A stretch of 12,452 bases of DNA, taken from NCBI GenBank assembly GCA_023230905.1, contig JALNWL010000056.1, forward strand, positions 1 through 12,452. Reading direction: 5' to 3'. Source of the DNA: Syntrophales bacterium. GTDB taxonomy: Bacteria > Desulfobacterota > Syntrophia > Syntrophales > UBA2251. The translations under genes were made by a program, and so were the position numbers. The notes beneath the pieces were generated by a model. That model searched no databases, was not told where the DNA came from, and saw only the letters and a program-made list of their open reading frames with translations. Below, piece by piece: positions 1-6,524 of the stretch (the first letter of the stretch is position 1; every line of letters begins with the position of its first letter).

Positions 1-264
1 GCCGCCCAGCTGAGGCTGGTCACCCGGGTCTGCGACAAGCCTTACGACGAGGCCATCGACCTGGCCCGCGAGATCGCCGCCAAGAACCCGCACGCCGTCC
101 GCGCCGCCAAGAAGCTCCTGAACGAGGTCTGGCACGGGGATGCGGCCCGGGGACTGTTGATGGAGTCCGAGCTGGAGATGACCCTGATTACAACCCCCAA
201 TCAATTGGAGGCCATCACGGCCAACTTCGCCAAACGGGCGCCCCAGTTCCAGGACCCCGAATGA
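1..264 (+). CDS. Enoyl-CoA hydratase/isomerase (crotonase) family protein, C-terminal 87 residues only
   Basis: The open frame runs in from the left edge and stops at 262-264, so the start, the oxyanion-hole region and the catalytic residues lie outside the window. The visible residues match the C-terminal helical part of crotonases. A segment reading AAQLRLVTRVCD resembles the 'A..GLV..V' stretch after the catalytic core. It is followed by a helix with the pattern LAREIAAKNPHAVRAAKKLL, and then a final trimerisation-type helix around NQLEAITANFAKR. Family members usually have about 260 residues and hydrate 2-enoyl-CoA in fatty-acid beta-oxidation, but the superfamily also includes isomerases, dehalogenases and decarboxylases. 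The substrate therefore cannot be told from this piece. The two acyl-CoA ligases further along would suit a role in acid degradation, but they are about 4.5 kb away and in a different transcription unit. Confidence 0.85.
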   Translation, partial: AAQLRLVTRVCDKPYDEAIDLAREIAAKNPHAVRAAKKLLNEVWHGDAARGLLMESELEMTLITTPNQLEAITANFAKRAPQFQDPE

Positions 265-354
265 ACCGACCGGTCCACGGGGAAAGGGATCCGGTGAGCG
301 CACCCGGGCGTCCGGCGCATCCTCCGAAAGGCCGCGCCGATCCAGGGTGGGGAT

Positions 355-446
355 GGGTGCGGTCACGGATCCGGGGATCGGTTAACATCGTCGCCACCGT
401 CACGGACGCAAGGGGGAAGCACCGCGCCGGTCACCCAACGGGCGAC
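355..446 (+). pseudogene. Decayed 5' fragment of a TIGR04076-family gene (partial duplicate of 1136-1229)
   Basis: This stretch aligns with the start of the intact gene at 1140 over about 90 bases, at roughly four-fifths identity by hand alignment. The position of the ATG reads GCG (359-361). The segment reading cacggat.cgggga..ggtta is retained. Two bases are then missing between ggtta and atcgtcgcc (about 384-387), which breaks the frame and leaves an in-frame TAA at 383-385. Beyond the deletion the shifted frame still encodes IVATVTDARG and a GHPTGD-like segment, matching IVATVTDVRG and GHRTGD in the intact protein. Similarity ends abruptly after 446, just before the yhhN ribosome binding site. 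With no start, a frameshift and only about 30 codons left, it is not functional as protein. It is best read as the relic of an old tandem duplication. Confidence 0.7.
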
Positions 447-469
447 GCGGGACCGATGGAGGGAAAACC

Positions 470-1126
470 ATGGCAATCATCATTATCCTGGGGTTCGCCG
501 TTGTTCTTCTGGGGGGCCTTCTTTTGGCGGAAAAAAAAGAAAGCCTGAAGGGCATCCTCCTGACGAAACCGCTTCTGTCGGGACTGTTCATCGCAACGGC
601 CCTGGCCCAGCCCCATCATGCGGGGCCCTATTTTTATCTCATCCTGACAGGTCTTGCCTTCTGCTTCGCCGGCGACATCTGTCTGGCATTCTTCTTTAAC
701 CGCAGGGTATTTACCGCCGGACTTGCGTTTTTCCTCACGGGACATCTGGCCTACATCGTGGCGTTTTTCATCGCCGCCGGGATCAACGCCGGGACATGGG
801 GGTCCGTCGCGGCGGTTTCGATCATCTCCTCATACGTCTTCGTCAGGCTGCGCCCGCACCTCGGTTCCATGAGGGGTCCCGTGATCGCCTATGTTGCCAT
901 CATCTCCCTCATGATTGTGGGAGCGGCCTCCCTGGCCGTCCGCCCGGACTACTGCGTTCAAGCCCGGGCCCTTGTCATGACCGGGTCGATCTTCTTCTAT
1001 GTTTCAGACCTGTTTGTGGCCAGGCACCGGTTTGTGAAAAAAAGCATTTCCAACCGGTATGCGGGTCTGCCGATGTATTATGCGGCCCAGTTCATGCTGG
1101 CCTTTTCAGTGGGAATGATCCCATAA
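470..1126 (+). CDS. YhhN/TMEM86-family integral membrane protein (lysoplasmalogenase-like)
   Basis: The product has 218 residues and is almost wholly hydrophobic, with about seven to eight predicted membrane-spanning segments separated by short charged loops. It begins with MAIIIILGFAVVLLGGLLLA and ends with a membrane segment at YYAAQFMLAFSVGMIP. Features typical of YhhN proteins include GLAFCFAGDICLAFF, the FLTGHLAYIVAFF segment (residues about 87-99) and the late SIFFYVSDLFVARHRFV motif. Family members in animals (TMEM86B) hydrolyse the vinyl ether of lysoplasmalogens, and some bacterial relatives have the same activity. Plasmalogens occur in anaerobic bacteria, so that role is plausible but unproven here. 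The ATG at 470 has a GGAGGG ribosome binding site about seven bases upstream. Its stop codon is embedded in the ribosome binding site of the next gene, so the two are probably co-translated. Confidence 0.85.
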   Translation: MAIIIILGFAVVLLGGLLLAEKKESLKGILLTKPLLSGLFIATALAQPHHAGPYFYLILTGLAFCFAGDICLAFFFNRRVFTAGLAFFLTGHLAYIVAFFIAAGINAGTWGSVAAVSIISSYVFVRLRPHLGSMRGPVIAYVAIISLMIVGAASLAVRPDYCVQARALVMTGSIFFYVSDLFVARHRFVKKSISNRYAGLPMYYAAQFMLAFSVGMIP

Positions 1127-1139
1127 GGAGGTTGCGGGT

Positions 1140-1436
1140 ATGGCCACGGATTCGGGGATTGGTTATCGCATCGTCGCCACCGTTACGGACGTAAGAGGGG
1201 AGTGCAGCGCCGGCCATCGAACGGGGGACACGTTCGAGATCAGTTGCCACAATCCCGGCGGGTTATGCGGATTCTTCTATCACGACCTCTTTCCCGCCCT
1301 GTCCACCTTCCAGTTCGGCGGGAGTCTTCCCTGGTGGGAGGGGAACACGATCGAGGTGCCCTGCCCGGACAGCGCGAACCGGGTCACGCTGAGGCTGGAG
1401 CGGTCGACCCGGCCTTCGGACCCGGCGGCAGGGTGA
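1140..1436 (+). CDS. TIGR04076-family protein, function unknown
   Basis: This is a small soluble protein of 98 residues. It shows the TIGR04076 pattern: an early beta strand (YRIVATVTDVRG), then C22 with GHRTGD (25-30), then C36, GLCGFFYHDLFPAL (41-54), a GGSLPWW motif (60-66) and CPD (75-77), ending in a strand with VTLRLER. The four cysteines (22, 36, 43, 75) and His26 could bind a metal or be redox active, but I know of no established function for the family, which is common in anaerobes. The start is well supported: TAAGGAGG combines the yhhN stop codon with a strong Shine-Dalgarno, eight bases before the ATG. A degraded copy of the first 30 codons lies upstream of yhhN at 355-446. The last dozen residues look like an unstructured tail. 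Confidence 0.85.
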   Translation: MATDSGIGYRIVATVTDVRGECSAGHRTGDTFEISCHNPGGLCGFFYHDLFPALSTFQFGGSLPWWEGNTIEVPCPDSANRVTLRLERSTRPSDPAAG

Positions 1437-1538
1437 TCGCCCGGGCCCGGTTCCGGAACGCCGACCGGCCGATCATGATCGTGCTCCTCCCGGGCCTGCT
1501 GTACCTCCTGCCGAAGCCCGCGCCTTCCGCCACGGGCA

Positions 1539-3137
1539 TCAGGCGGCCGGACGTCCCTGCGGGTTGAACAGGGAGTTGCCGCCATTGAACGCCCGGTCGA
1601 GCATCAGATCGACCACCTGCACCCCGTTCATCATCCCGCCGTACAGGCCGTGGGCGAACTTGGGCTGGTAGAGGTTCGCCACCGGCGTCTTCATGGGCAG
1701 GCGCTTCGGCCCGAACTGCGTGACGAGCGCCGCCATGTCGTAGATGCTGCCCGTGGGCGACCCGGAGTAGCGGGCGTACGTCGCCGGGGTGGCGATATCC
1801 TTGACCACGATGTGTCGGCTCAGGTCGGGGATGAAGTACTTCTCCGCGATGCCGATGAAGAACTCCGCCCACCGCTCCTTCTCCGCCTGGTAGCGGCCCG
1901 GGTCTTTCTGCCGCCACGACAGCCAGTCGCCGATCCCGAAGGGAACGCCGCGGAGCGTTACGGTGTTCTTTGCGCCCGTGGTGAGCGAGGGACAGATGAC
2001 GGCCATGTGGAAACATTCCGGGGAGAAGGCGTTGCCGCCCTCGAGAAAGGCGTCGAAGAGCCGTTCCGTCGTGCCCCGTCCCGTCGAAACGACGTTGTAG
2101 GGATAGTCGAGATCGAGGCGGGCCAGGTCGATGCCGTCGTCGAGGCCCAGAGCCACATTGAGCGATGAAGGGGACATGACGATCCCCTTCAGACGGTCGA
2201 GATACTTGGGGGGCAGGTGTTCCTCCCCCACGAGGCGGCGCATGGCCACCATCGGGTCCACCGTCGTGACGACCCGCTCCGCCCGGATCACCGGTTCGTC
2301 TCCCTTGACCCGAACCCCGGCGACCCGTCCGTTTTCCACGACGATCCGCTCCACCTCGGCCCGCAGCCGGATCTCCCCACCCAGTTCCTGAAAGCGCCGG
2401 GCCATCGCCGCGGGAAAGGTGTCGAAGAATCCGTACGGCCGGTAGCAGCGGGCCATGGAGGACAGCATCGCCCCGGCGGTGAGAATGGCGGAAGCCCGGG
2501 CGGACGGCACGCCGGAGAAGGAGCTGAAGGTTTCCAGAACTTCCCGCAGCCGGTCGTCGGTGATGCGGAAGCGGTCGAGCAGGCCGGCGTACGTGCGGTT
2601 CAGATTGGCGACCACCTTCGGTGCCGCGAAGGGGGTGGTGAGCATGTCCCCGAGGGTCGGCAGGGCCTTGAGTTTCCGGACCTGGGCGAACATCTCCACG
2701 GAATAGGCCATCAGTTTCCGGATCTTGGCGGCGTCCCCCGGAAATTGTTCGCAGAGGTACACCGTGAAGTTTTCGACGCCGGCGGGGATTCGGTACTCCG
2801 TCACCCCGTTGCCGTGGACGACGAGGCGTCGCATGAAGGTCCCGGGAAAGGGCTTGAGCGGGACCTCCAGGCCAAGGTAGTCGAGGATGTTCACGATGTC
2901 CGGAAAGAGCTGCGTCGTTTCGAACACGTAGCCGTTCCGCTCGTAGGCCGTGACGTAACCCCCCGGGTAGGGGTTCTTCTCGACGATCAGGGTCTTCTTG
3001 CCCTGCGTGTTCTTGAGCCACATGAGCCCCGTCGACAACCCGCTGATCCCGGCGCCGATGATCACGAGATCGTAGGCCGGCCGGCCCGTGTCGTTGGACC
3101 GGATGCCCTGCTTCGCCAGTGCCGTCTTCTCCATCAT
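1539..3137 (-). CDS. FAD-dependent oxidoreductase, phytoene desaturase/carotenoid isomerase/RetSat-like (COG1233)
   Basis: The product has 532 residues. It opens with a Rossmann FAD-binding fold: YDLVIIGAGISGLSTGL holds GxGxxG at residues 28-33, and E53 in LIVEKN ends the second strand, where it binds the ribose. The PGGYVTAYERNGYVFET segment (58-74) is typical of CrtI, carotenoid isomerase and retinol saturase-like flavoproteins. A second nucleotide-associated region (LRAEVERIVVENGRVAGVRV) and a C-terminal FAD-binding end (GLYGGMMNGVQVVDLML) complete the amine-oxidase-type fold. These enzymes saturate, desaturate or isomerise polyenes. The substrate is unknown, and no carotenoid synthesis genes are nearby. 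The chosen start is the first of two adjacent ATGs (3137, 3134) behind GGAGGAGGG; the frame upstream of it is open but lacks a better site. The PAS gene ends 144 bases upstream on the same strand. That gap contains a weak inverted repeat, GATTCC/GGAATC (3192-3197, 3210-3215). The gene converges with the TIGR04076 gene. Confidence 0.85.
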   Translation of the reverse strand: MMEKTALAKQGIRSNDTGRPAYDLVIIGAGISGLSTGLMWLKNTQGKKTLIVEKNPYPGGYVTAYERNGYVFETTQLFPDIVNILDYLGLEVPLKPFPGTFMRRLVVHGNGVTEYRIPAGVENFTVYLCEQFPGDAAKIRKLMAYSVEMFAQVRKLKALPTLGDMLTTPFAAPKVVANLNRTYAGLLDRFRITDDRLREVLETFSSFSGVPSARASAILTAGAMLSSMARCYRPYGFFDTFPAAMARRFQELGGEIRLRAEVERIVVENGRVAGVRVKGDEPVIRAERVVTTVDPMVAMRRLVGEEHLPPKYLDRLKGIVMSPSSLNVALGLDDGIDLARLDLDYPYNVVSTGRGTTERLFDAFLEGGNAFSPECFHMAVICPSLTTGAKNTVTLRGVPFGIGDWLSWRQKDPGRYQAEKERWAEFFIGIAEKYFIPDLSRHIVVKDIATPATYARYSGSPTGSIYDMAALVTQFGPKRLPMKTPVANLYQPKFAHGLYGGMMNGVQVVDLMLDRAFNGGNSLFNPQGRPAA

Positions 3138-3281
3138 GTGTCCCTCCTCCAGGTTTTGTTGTCTGGTCGATCCCCTCGTCTGCCCGGCGGAGATTCCTCC
3201 CCCACTTCGGGAATCATCCGTCCGGCGTATGAGTCCGGGGGCTGAGGTTTTGGATGACTCCGCTCCCGCCGTCACGAACGC

Positions 3282-3713
3282 TCAGGTCACCGGGATGCCG
3301 CTCGGCGGCGGGGTGGAGTAGTCGCGCGCGTGGGCGCCCTTCCTGTCCTCCGCCAGGTCCTCCAGGGCCTTGAAATCGAGGAGATACTCGATCATCCCGA
3401 GATACCGGCCCGCCTTGTCCCGGACGGCGAGGAAACGGTTCAGGATCTTCCGGTCGGGAAAGAGCAGCCAGAATTCCTCTTCGTCTTTCCGGCCGCTCTT
3501 GAGGTTGTCGACGAACCGCTCCACGAGGGGAAGGCTCGCCGGCTGGTGGCAGCCGCGGATGTCCTTGCCGACGACGTCGGTGGGCGCCGGCCGAGACCGC
3601 CTTTCGCCCTTGTTCGCGTACAGGAGCTTCTCCTGGGTGTCGATGAAGATGAACTCGATGGGCAGGGCGTCCAGAATGGCCGCCAACTGTTCGCGACTCA
3701 GATTCTCGATCAT
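3282..3713 (-). CDS. Solo PAS-domain protein (PAS_10/DUF438-associated type)
   Basis: The product has 143 residues, nearly all one PAS domain. A short N-terminal helix (LSREQLAAILDALP) leads into the core, with FIFIDTQEKLLYAN at about 21-34. It continues with VVGKDIRGCHQP (47-58), a connecting helix with LPLVERFVDNLKSG, and strands at EEEFWLLF, ILNRFLAVRD and YLGMIEYLLDF (to about 113). The GKDIRGCHQP and RDKAGRYLGMIEY motifs resemble the PAS domain found at the end of DUF438 proteins. No kinase, cyclase, helix-turn-helix or other output domain is present. It presumably acts by binding a partner or as a ligand sensor; Cys55 and His56 are candidate ligand contacts, which is only a guess. The ATG at 3713 has AGGAGGG just upstream. 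A longer frame extends further 5' but overlaps the divergent promoters and the TetR gene, so it is rejected. It lies upstream of the flavoprotein gene on the same strand. Confidence 0.8.
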   Translation of the reverse strand: MIENLSREQLAAILDALPIEFIFIDTQEKLLYANKGERRSRPAPTDVVGKDIRGCHQPASLPLVERFVDNLKSGRKDEEEFWLLFPDRKILNRFLAVRDKAGRYLGMIEYLLDFKALEDLAEDRKGAHARDYSTPPPSGIPVT

Positions 3714-3807
3714 GTCTCCCTCCTGATTCAACGGGTTCGGGGCGCTTCGTCGACAACGGCGCGACGACTTCTTTTTTGCAGGCGGATTTCCATGGACGGA
3801 CGACTGC

Positions 3808-3836
3808 ACTATACCACGCCGCGCCGCCTGAACCAA
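3808..3836 (-). promoter_or_regulatory. Candidate sigma-70 promoter for the PAS-flavoprotein genes
   Basis: On the minus strand a -35-like TTGGTT (3831-3836) is followed by a 17-base spacer and TATAGT (3808-3813). The -10 matches five of six consensus positions and the -35 only three. Transcription would begin near 3801, giving a leader of roughly 90 bases before the PAS start codon. This is read by eye only. The location, in the gap between divergent genes and in locally less GC-rich sequence, supports it. Confidence 0.45.
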
Positions 3837-3913
3837 CGACAAAACGCGGGGCAAACGCACCTCCGTTTTTCCTCGCCGGGCTCGCCGCGCGCCGGCAGGG
3901 GATCGGAAAACGC

Positions 3914-3942
3914 TTGACAGGACGATACCGGGAGTATATTTT
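3914..3942 (+). promoter_or_regulatory. Candidate sigma-70 promoter for the TetR-ligase genes
   Basis: A perfect TTGACA (3914-3919) stands 17 bases before TATTTT (3937-3942). An alternative -10, TATATT (3935-3940), would have a 15-base spacer. The T/A-rich patch stands out in this GC-rich window. Initiation would fall close to 3949, about 40 bases before the TetR start codon. This is the best-looking promoter in the window. Confidence 0.65.
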
Positions 3943-3943
3943 T

Positions 3944-3954
3944 TACCAACGGTA
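3944..3954 (+). promoter_or_regulatory. Candidate operator (palindrome at the TetR-gene transcription start)
   Basis: TACC-AAC-GGTA is a perfect inverted repeat with four-base arms around a three-base centre. It sits directly after the -10 and spans the predicted transcription start, where a repressor would block initiation. A more widely spaced pair, TACCG (3926-3930) and CGGTA (3950-3954), overlaps it. The seven-base core ACCAACG recurs in the divergent promoter's -35 region (3832-3838). Autoregulation by binding beside their own promoter is typical of TetR-family repressors. The arms are short, so chance cannot be excluded. Confidence 0.35.
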
Positions 3955-3989
3955 GGGCGTCGGCTGTCCGTCATCCGAAGGGACGGGGC

Positions 3990-4694
3990 ATGGGCAAGGC
4001 AGACTCGCATCGCGAAGCCATCCGGGAGCGCAAGCGGCAGGAGCGGGAACGGCGTATCCGCGACATCCTCGACGCCGCCAAGCGCCTGTTCTTCCAGAAG
4101 GGCTATCAGAAGATGACGATGAACGACGTCGCCCTCGAGGTGCGCGTCAGCAAGCCCACCATCTATCAATACTTCAAATCGAAAGACGACCTTTTCTTCT
4201 CGCTTCTGGCCCCCGCCTCGGAAAAAACCGAGCAGGCCCTGGAACGGATCGAGCGCCATCTGATGTCGGGCGGCTACCCGACCGGCGCGGCGCTGCTTCA
4301 CGACACCTTCCAGGCCCTGTACGGTGTCTACTGGACCGACCCCGAGGCCTTCCGGATCCTTCAGCTCTTCCAGCACTCCGGCATGGTGGGCGTGCTCGAC
4401 GAAGACGTCCGGCGGGAGTTCGTGGCCAAGGCGCGCCTCACGTTCGAACAGGGGAGGCGCATCCTGAGCGCCGCCATGGACCAGGGGCTCCTCCGCCGGA
4501 TGGACGTCCACCCGTTCAACGACGTGGTCTGGGCGCTCTTCGTGGGCGTCATCCAGCTGGAGGACAGCAAGGGCGGGGGAAAGGGCGAGAGCCCCTTCCT
4601 GAAGCCGACCCTGGAGCTGGCCGAGCGCCTCGTCATCGCTGCGACGGCCGCGGACGGCAGACCTGTGGCGAACACGCCGTCGAACGATACCTGA
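3990..4694 (+). CDS. TetR/AcrR-family transcriptional regulator
   Basis: The product has 234 residues. The N-terminal DNA-binding domain is clear at about residues 22-70: RIRDILDAAKRLFFQKGYQ, then MTMNDVALEVRVSKPTIYQYF, then KSKDDLFFSLL. This is the standard TetR three-helix unit, with the recognition helix at VSKPTIYQYF. The first 22 residues are a highly charged Arg/Glu/Lys extension. The C-terminal ligand-binding part is helical and has no motif that reveals the ligand. The two acyl-CoA ligase genes begin 65 bases downstream on the same strand, so by analogy with FadR-type TetR regulators an acyl-CoA or carboxylic acid is a likely effector; this is inference. The ATG at 3990 has a modest GAAGG site about eight bases upstream. 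A candidate promoter and palindrome just upstream suggest autoregulation, and the divergent PAS gene may be a second target. Confidence 0.9.
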   Translation: MGKADSHREAIRERKRQERERRIRDILDAAKRLFFQKGYQKMTMNDVALEVRVSKPTIYQYFKSKDDLFFSLLAPASEKTEQALERIERHLMSGGYPTGAALLHDTFQALYGVYWTDPEAFRILQLFQHSGMVGVLDEDVRREFVAKARLTFEQGRRILSAAMDQGLLRRMDVHPFNDVVWALFVGVIQLEDSKGGGKGESPFLKPTLELAERLVIAATAADGRPVANTPSNDT

Positions 4695-4759
4695 AAAAAC
4701 GGAGGAGGAAACGCGCCCCGTCCGCACGCCCATCAAATAAAGAAGGAGGGAAACACCCC

Positions 4760-6427
4760 ATGGAGGAGAGGATCTGGCACAAGGCCTATGTCGCCGGCGT
4801 TTCACCGACGCTCGATATCGAGCGGATCACCCTGTACGAAATCCTTGCGCGGACGGCCGCACGATACCCGGAACAGGTCGCCCTGATCATGATGGGGACC
4901 GAAATCACCTACCGTCAGCTTCATGCGAATGTGGACCGGTTTGCCGGTGCCCTGGCCGGTCTCGGGATCCGGAAGGGGGACAAGGTCGCGCTCATCCTGG
5001 CGAACATGCCGCAGATGGTCATCGCCACCTACGCCCTGTTCCGTCTGGGGGCCGTGGCGGTGATGAACAATCCCCTGTATACGGAGACCGAACTGGAGCA
5101 TAACCTCCGCCAATCCGAGGCCCGCATGGCCGTCTGCCTTGATTTTTTGGTGCCGCGGGTTCTTTCCCTGAAAGACAGGACGCGCCTCGAGGCGGTCGTC
5201 GCCTGCCACATCCGGGAGTACCTTCCCGATCCCGGAAACGACCCCTTCGTTCAGGAGCTTTACGCCCTGCACATGGACGTTTCGCCGCAGGAAGGCGTCT
5301 ACGAGTTCCGCGCCCTCCTGGAGGGGGGCGGGACGCCGCCGGAAACCCGGGTGGCCTTCGACGATCCGGCGGCCTTCATCTTCACCGGGGGGACGACCGG
5401 GGTGTCCAAGGCGGTCGTGATCAGCCATGCGAACTCCAGCACGGTCGTGCAGCAGTTCAAGGAATGGATCTTCGACGCCGAGGACGGGACGGAACGGCTG
5501 CTCGCCGTGCTGCCGTTTTTCCACGTCGCCGGCTACACGGACATCATGAACAACGCCATCTACCGGGGCTGGACCGCCGTGCTCGTGCCCCGTCCCACGC
5601 CGGACGTGATCATCGCGCTGACCCTGAAATACCGGCCCGGTCTGTTCGGCGGGGTTCCCACGATGTTCGTGGGCCTCCTGAACAACCCGAAATTCAAGTC
5701 GGCCAAGCTCGACTTCATCAAGGGGTGCCTCTCCGGCGCAGCACCGGTGGCCCTGGAGACCATCCGCGTGTGGGAGGAGGCGACCGGCTCGACCATCGTG
5801 GAGCTCTACGGTCTGACGGAGACCTCGGCGCTGGCGACGTTCAATCCCTGGCGCGGGAAGACGAAGCTGGGCAGCGTGGGCGTTCCCGTGCCGGAGACGG
5901 ACTGCCGCATCGTCGATCTCGATACCGGCACCCGGGATTTGAAGCTGGGCGAAACCGGCGAGATCCTGATCAAGGGTCCCCAGGTGACCCGGGGATACTA
6001 CAACGATCCGGAGGCGACCGCTTCGATCCGGGACGGCTGGCTGGCCACGGGAGACATCGGTTACCTCGACGACGAGGGGTACCTCTTCATCGTGGACCGG
6101 AAGAAGGACGTGATCATCGCGGGCGGCTACAACATCTACCCCCGCGAGGTGGACGAGATCCTCTACGAGCACCCCAAGGTGCAGGCGGCCTGCGTCGTCG
6201 GGATCCCCGATGCGTACCGGGGCGAAACGGTCAAGGCCTTCGTCGTGCTGAAGGCGGGCCAGACCGCGACCGAGGAAGAGATCGTGGCGTTCTGCCGGGA
6301 GAAGCTCGCGGCCTACAAGGTTCCGAAATCCGTCGAATTCCGGACGGAATTGCCCCAGACGAGCGTGGGGAAAATCCTGCGCCGCGCCCTGCGCGACGAG
6401 GAAATCACCCGGCAAAAGGGGGCCTGA
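4760..6427 (+). CDS. AMP-dependent acyl-CoA synthetase (FadD-like), first of a tandem pair
   Basis: The product has 555 residues, the usual length for medium/long-chain fatty acid CoA ligases. Such enzymes activate a carboxylic acid with ATP to an acyl-adenylate and then form the CoA thioester in the cytoplasm. The P-loop is FTGGTTGVSKAVVISH (208-223). The A5 motif is YGLTET (350-355) and TGD is at 430-432. The hinge motif is DRKKDVIIAGGYNIYP (446-461), with the final catalytic lysine K538 in SVGKILRR. All key residues are present, so it should be active. The residue after the P-loop lysine is Ala rather than the usual Gly. The acid cannot be deduced from sequence by eye. The ribosome binding site GGAGGG precedes the ATG by about nine bases. 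The gene lies 65 bases after tetR and 97 before the second ligase, and is probably in one operon with both. Confidence 0.92.
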   Translation: MEERIWHKAYVAGVSPTLDIERITLYEILARTAARYPEQVALIMMGTEITYRQLHANVDRFAGALAGLGIRKGDKVALILANMPQMVIATYALFRLGAVAVMNNPLYTETELEHNLRQSEARMAVCLDFLVPRVLSLKDRTRLEAVVACHIREYLPDPGNDPFVQELYALHMDVSPQEGVYEFRALLEGGGTPPETRVAFDDPAAFIFTGGTTGVSKAVVISHANSSTVVQQFKEWIFDAEDGTERLLAVLPFFHVAGYTDIMNNAIYRGWTAVLVPRPTPDVIIALTLKYRPGLFGGVPTMFVGLLNNPKFKSAKLDFIKGCLSGAAPVALETIRVWEEATGSTIVELYGLTETSALATFNPWRGKTKLGSVGVPVPETDCRIVDLDTGTRDLKLGETGEILIKGPQVTRGYYNDPEATASIRDGWLATGDIGYLDDEGYLFIVDRKKDVIIAGGYNIYPREVDEILYEHPKVQAACVVGIPDAYRGETVKAFVVLKAGQTATEEEIVAFCREKLAAYKVPKSVEFRTELPQTSVGKILRRALRDEEITRQKGA

Positions 6428-6524
6428 GAGAGGGGGCGCCGCATCCGGAAGCATATCCGCCCGGGTCGTTCAATCTTGTTTCCCAACGGGTCGCTTCGCG
6501 ATCCACAACGTGAAGGGGGGGCGC

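Noticed and set aside
531..538. Run of eight A residues in yhhN forming a slippery A-AAA-AAA heptamer in the reading frame
   Set aside because: Neither shifted frame encodes anything recognisable, and no downstream stimulatory structure was seen. Lys-Lys codons at the end of a membrane segment explain it.
1437..1538. Possible bidirectional terminator between the TIGR04076 gene and the flavoprotein gene
   Set aside because: Only short palindromes such as CCGGGCCCGG and GATCATGATC are present, without a stable stem followed by a T-run.
2217..3245. 342-codon plus-strand frame within the flavoprotein gene
   Set aside because: It is antisense to a protein with a clear FAD-binding fold, has biased composition, no ribosome binding site and no motif.
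3714..4805. Upstream extension of the PAS frame to a 507-residue protein
   Set aside because: The extension runs antisense through the TetR gene and both promoter candidates. The internal ATG at 3713 has a strong ribosome binding site and starts exactly at the PAS domain.
4802..6454. Long open frame (550 codons) on the minus strand across the first ligase
   Set aside because: It mirrors the ligase gene exactly, and its product is a low-complexity run of Arg, Gly, Asp and His with no recognisable motif. High GC content removes stop codons from the antisense frame; the plus-strand protein has full catalytic motifs.
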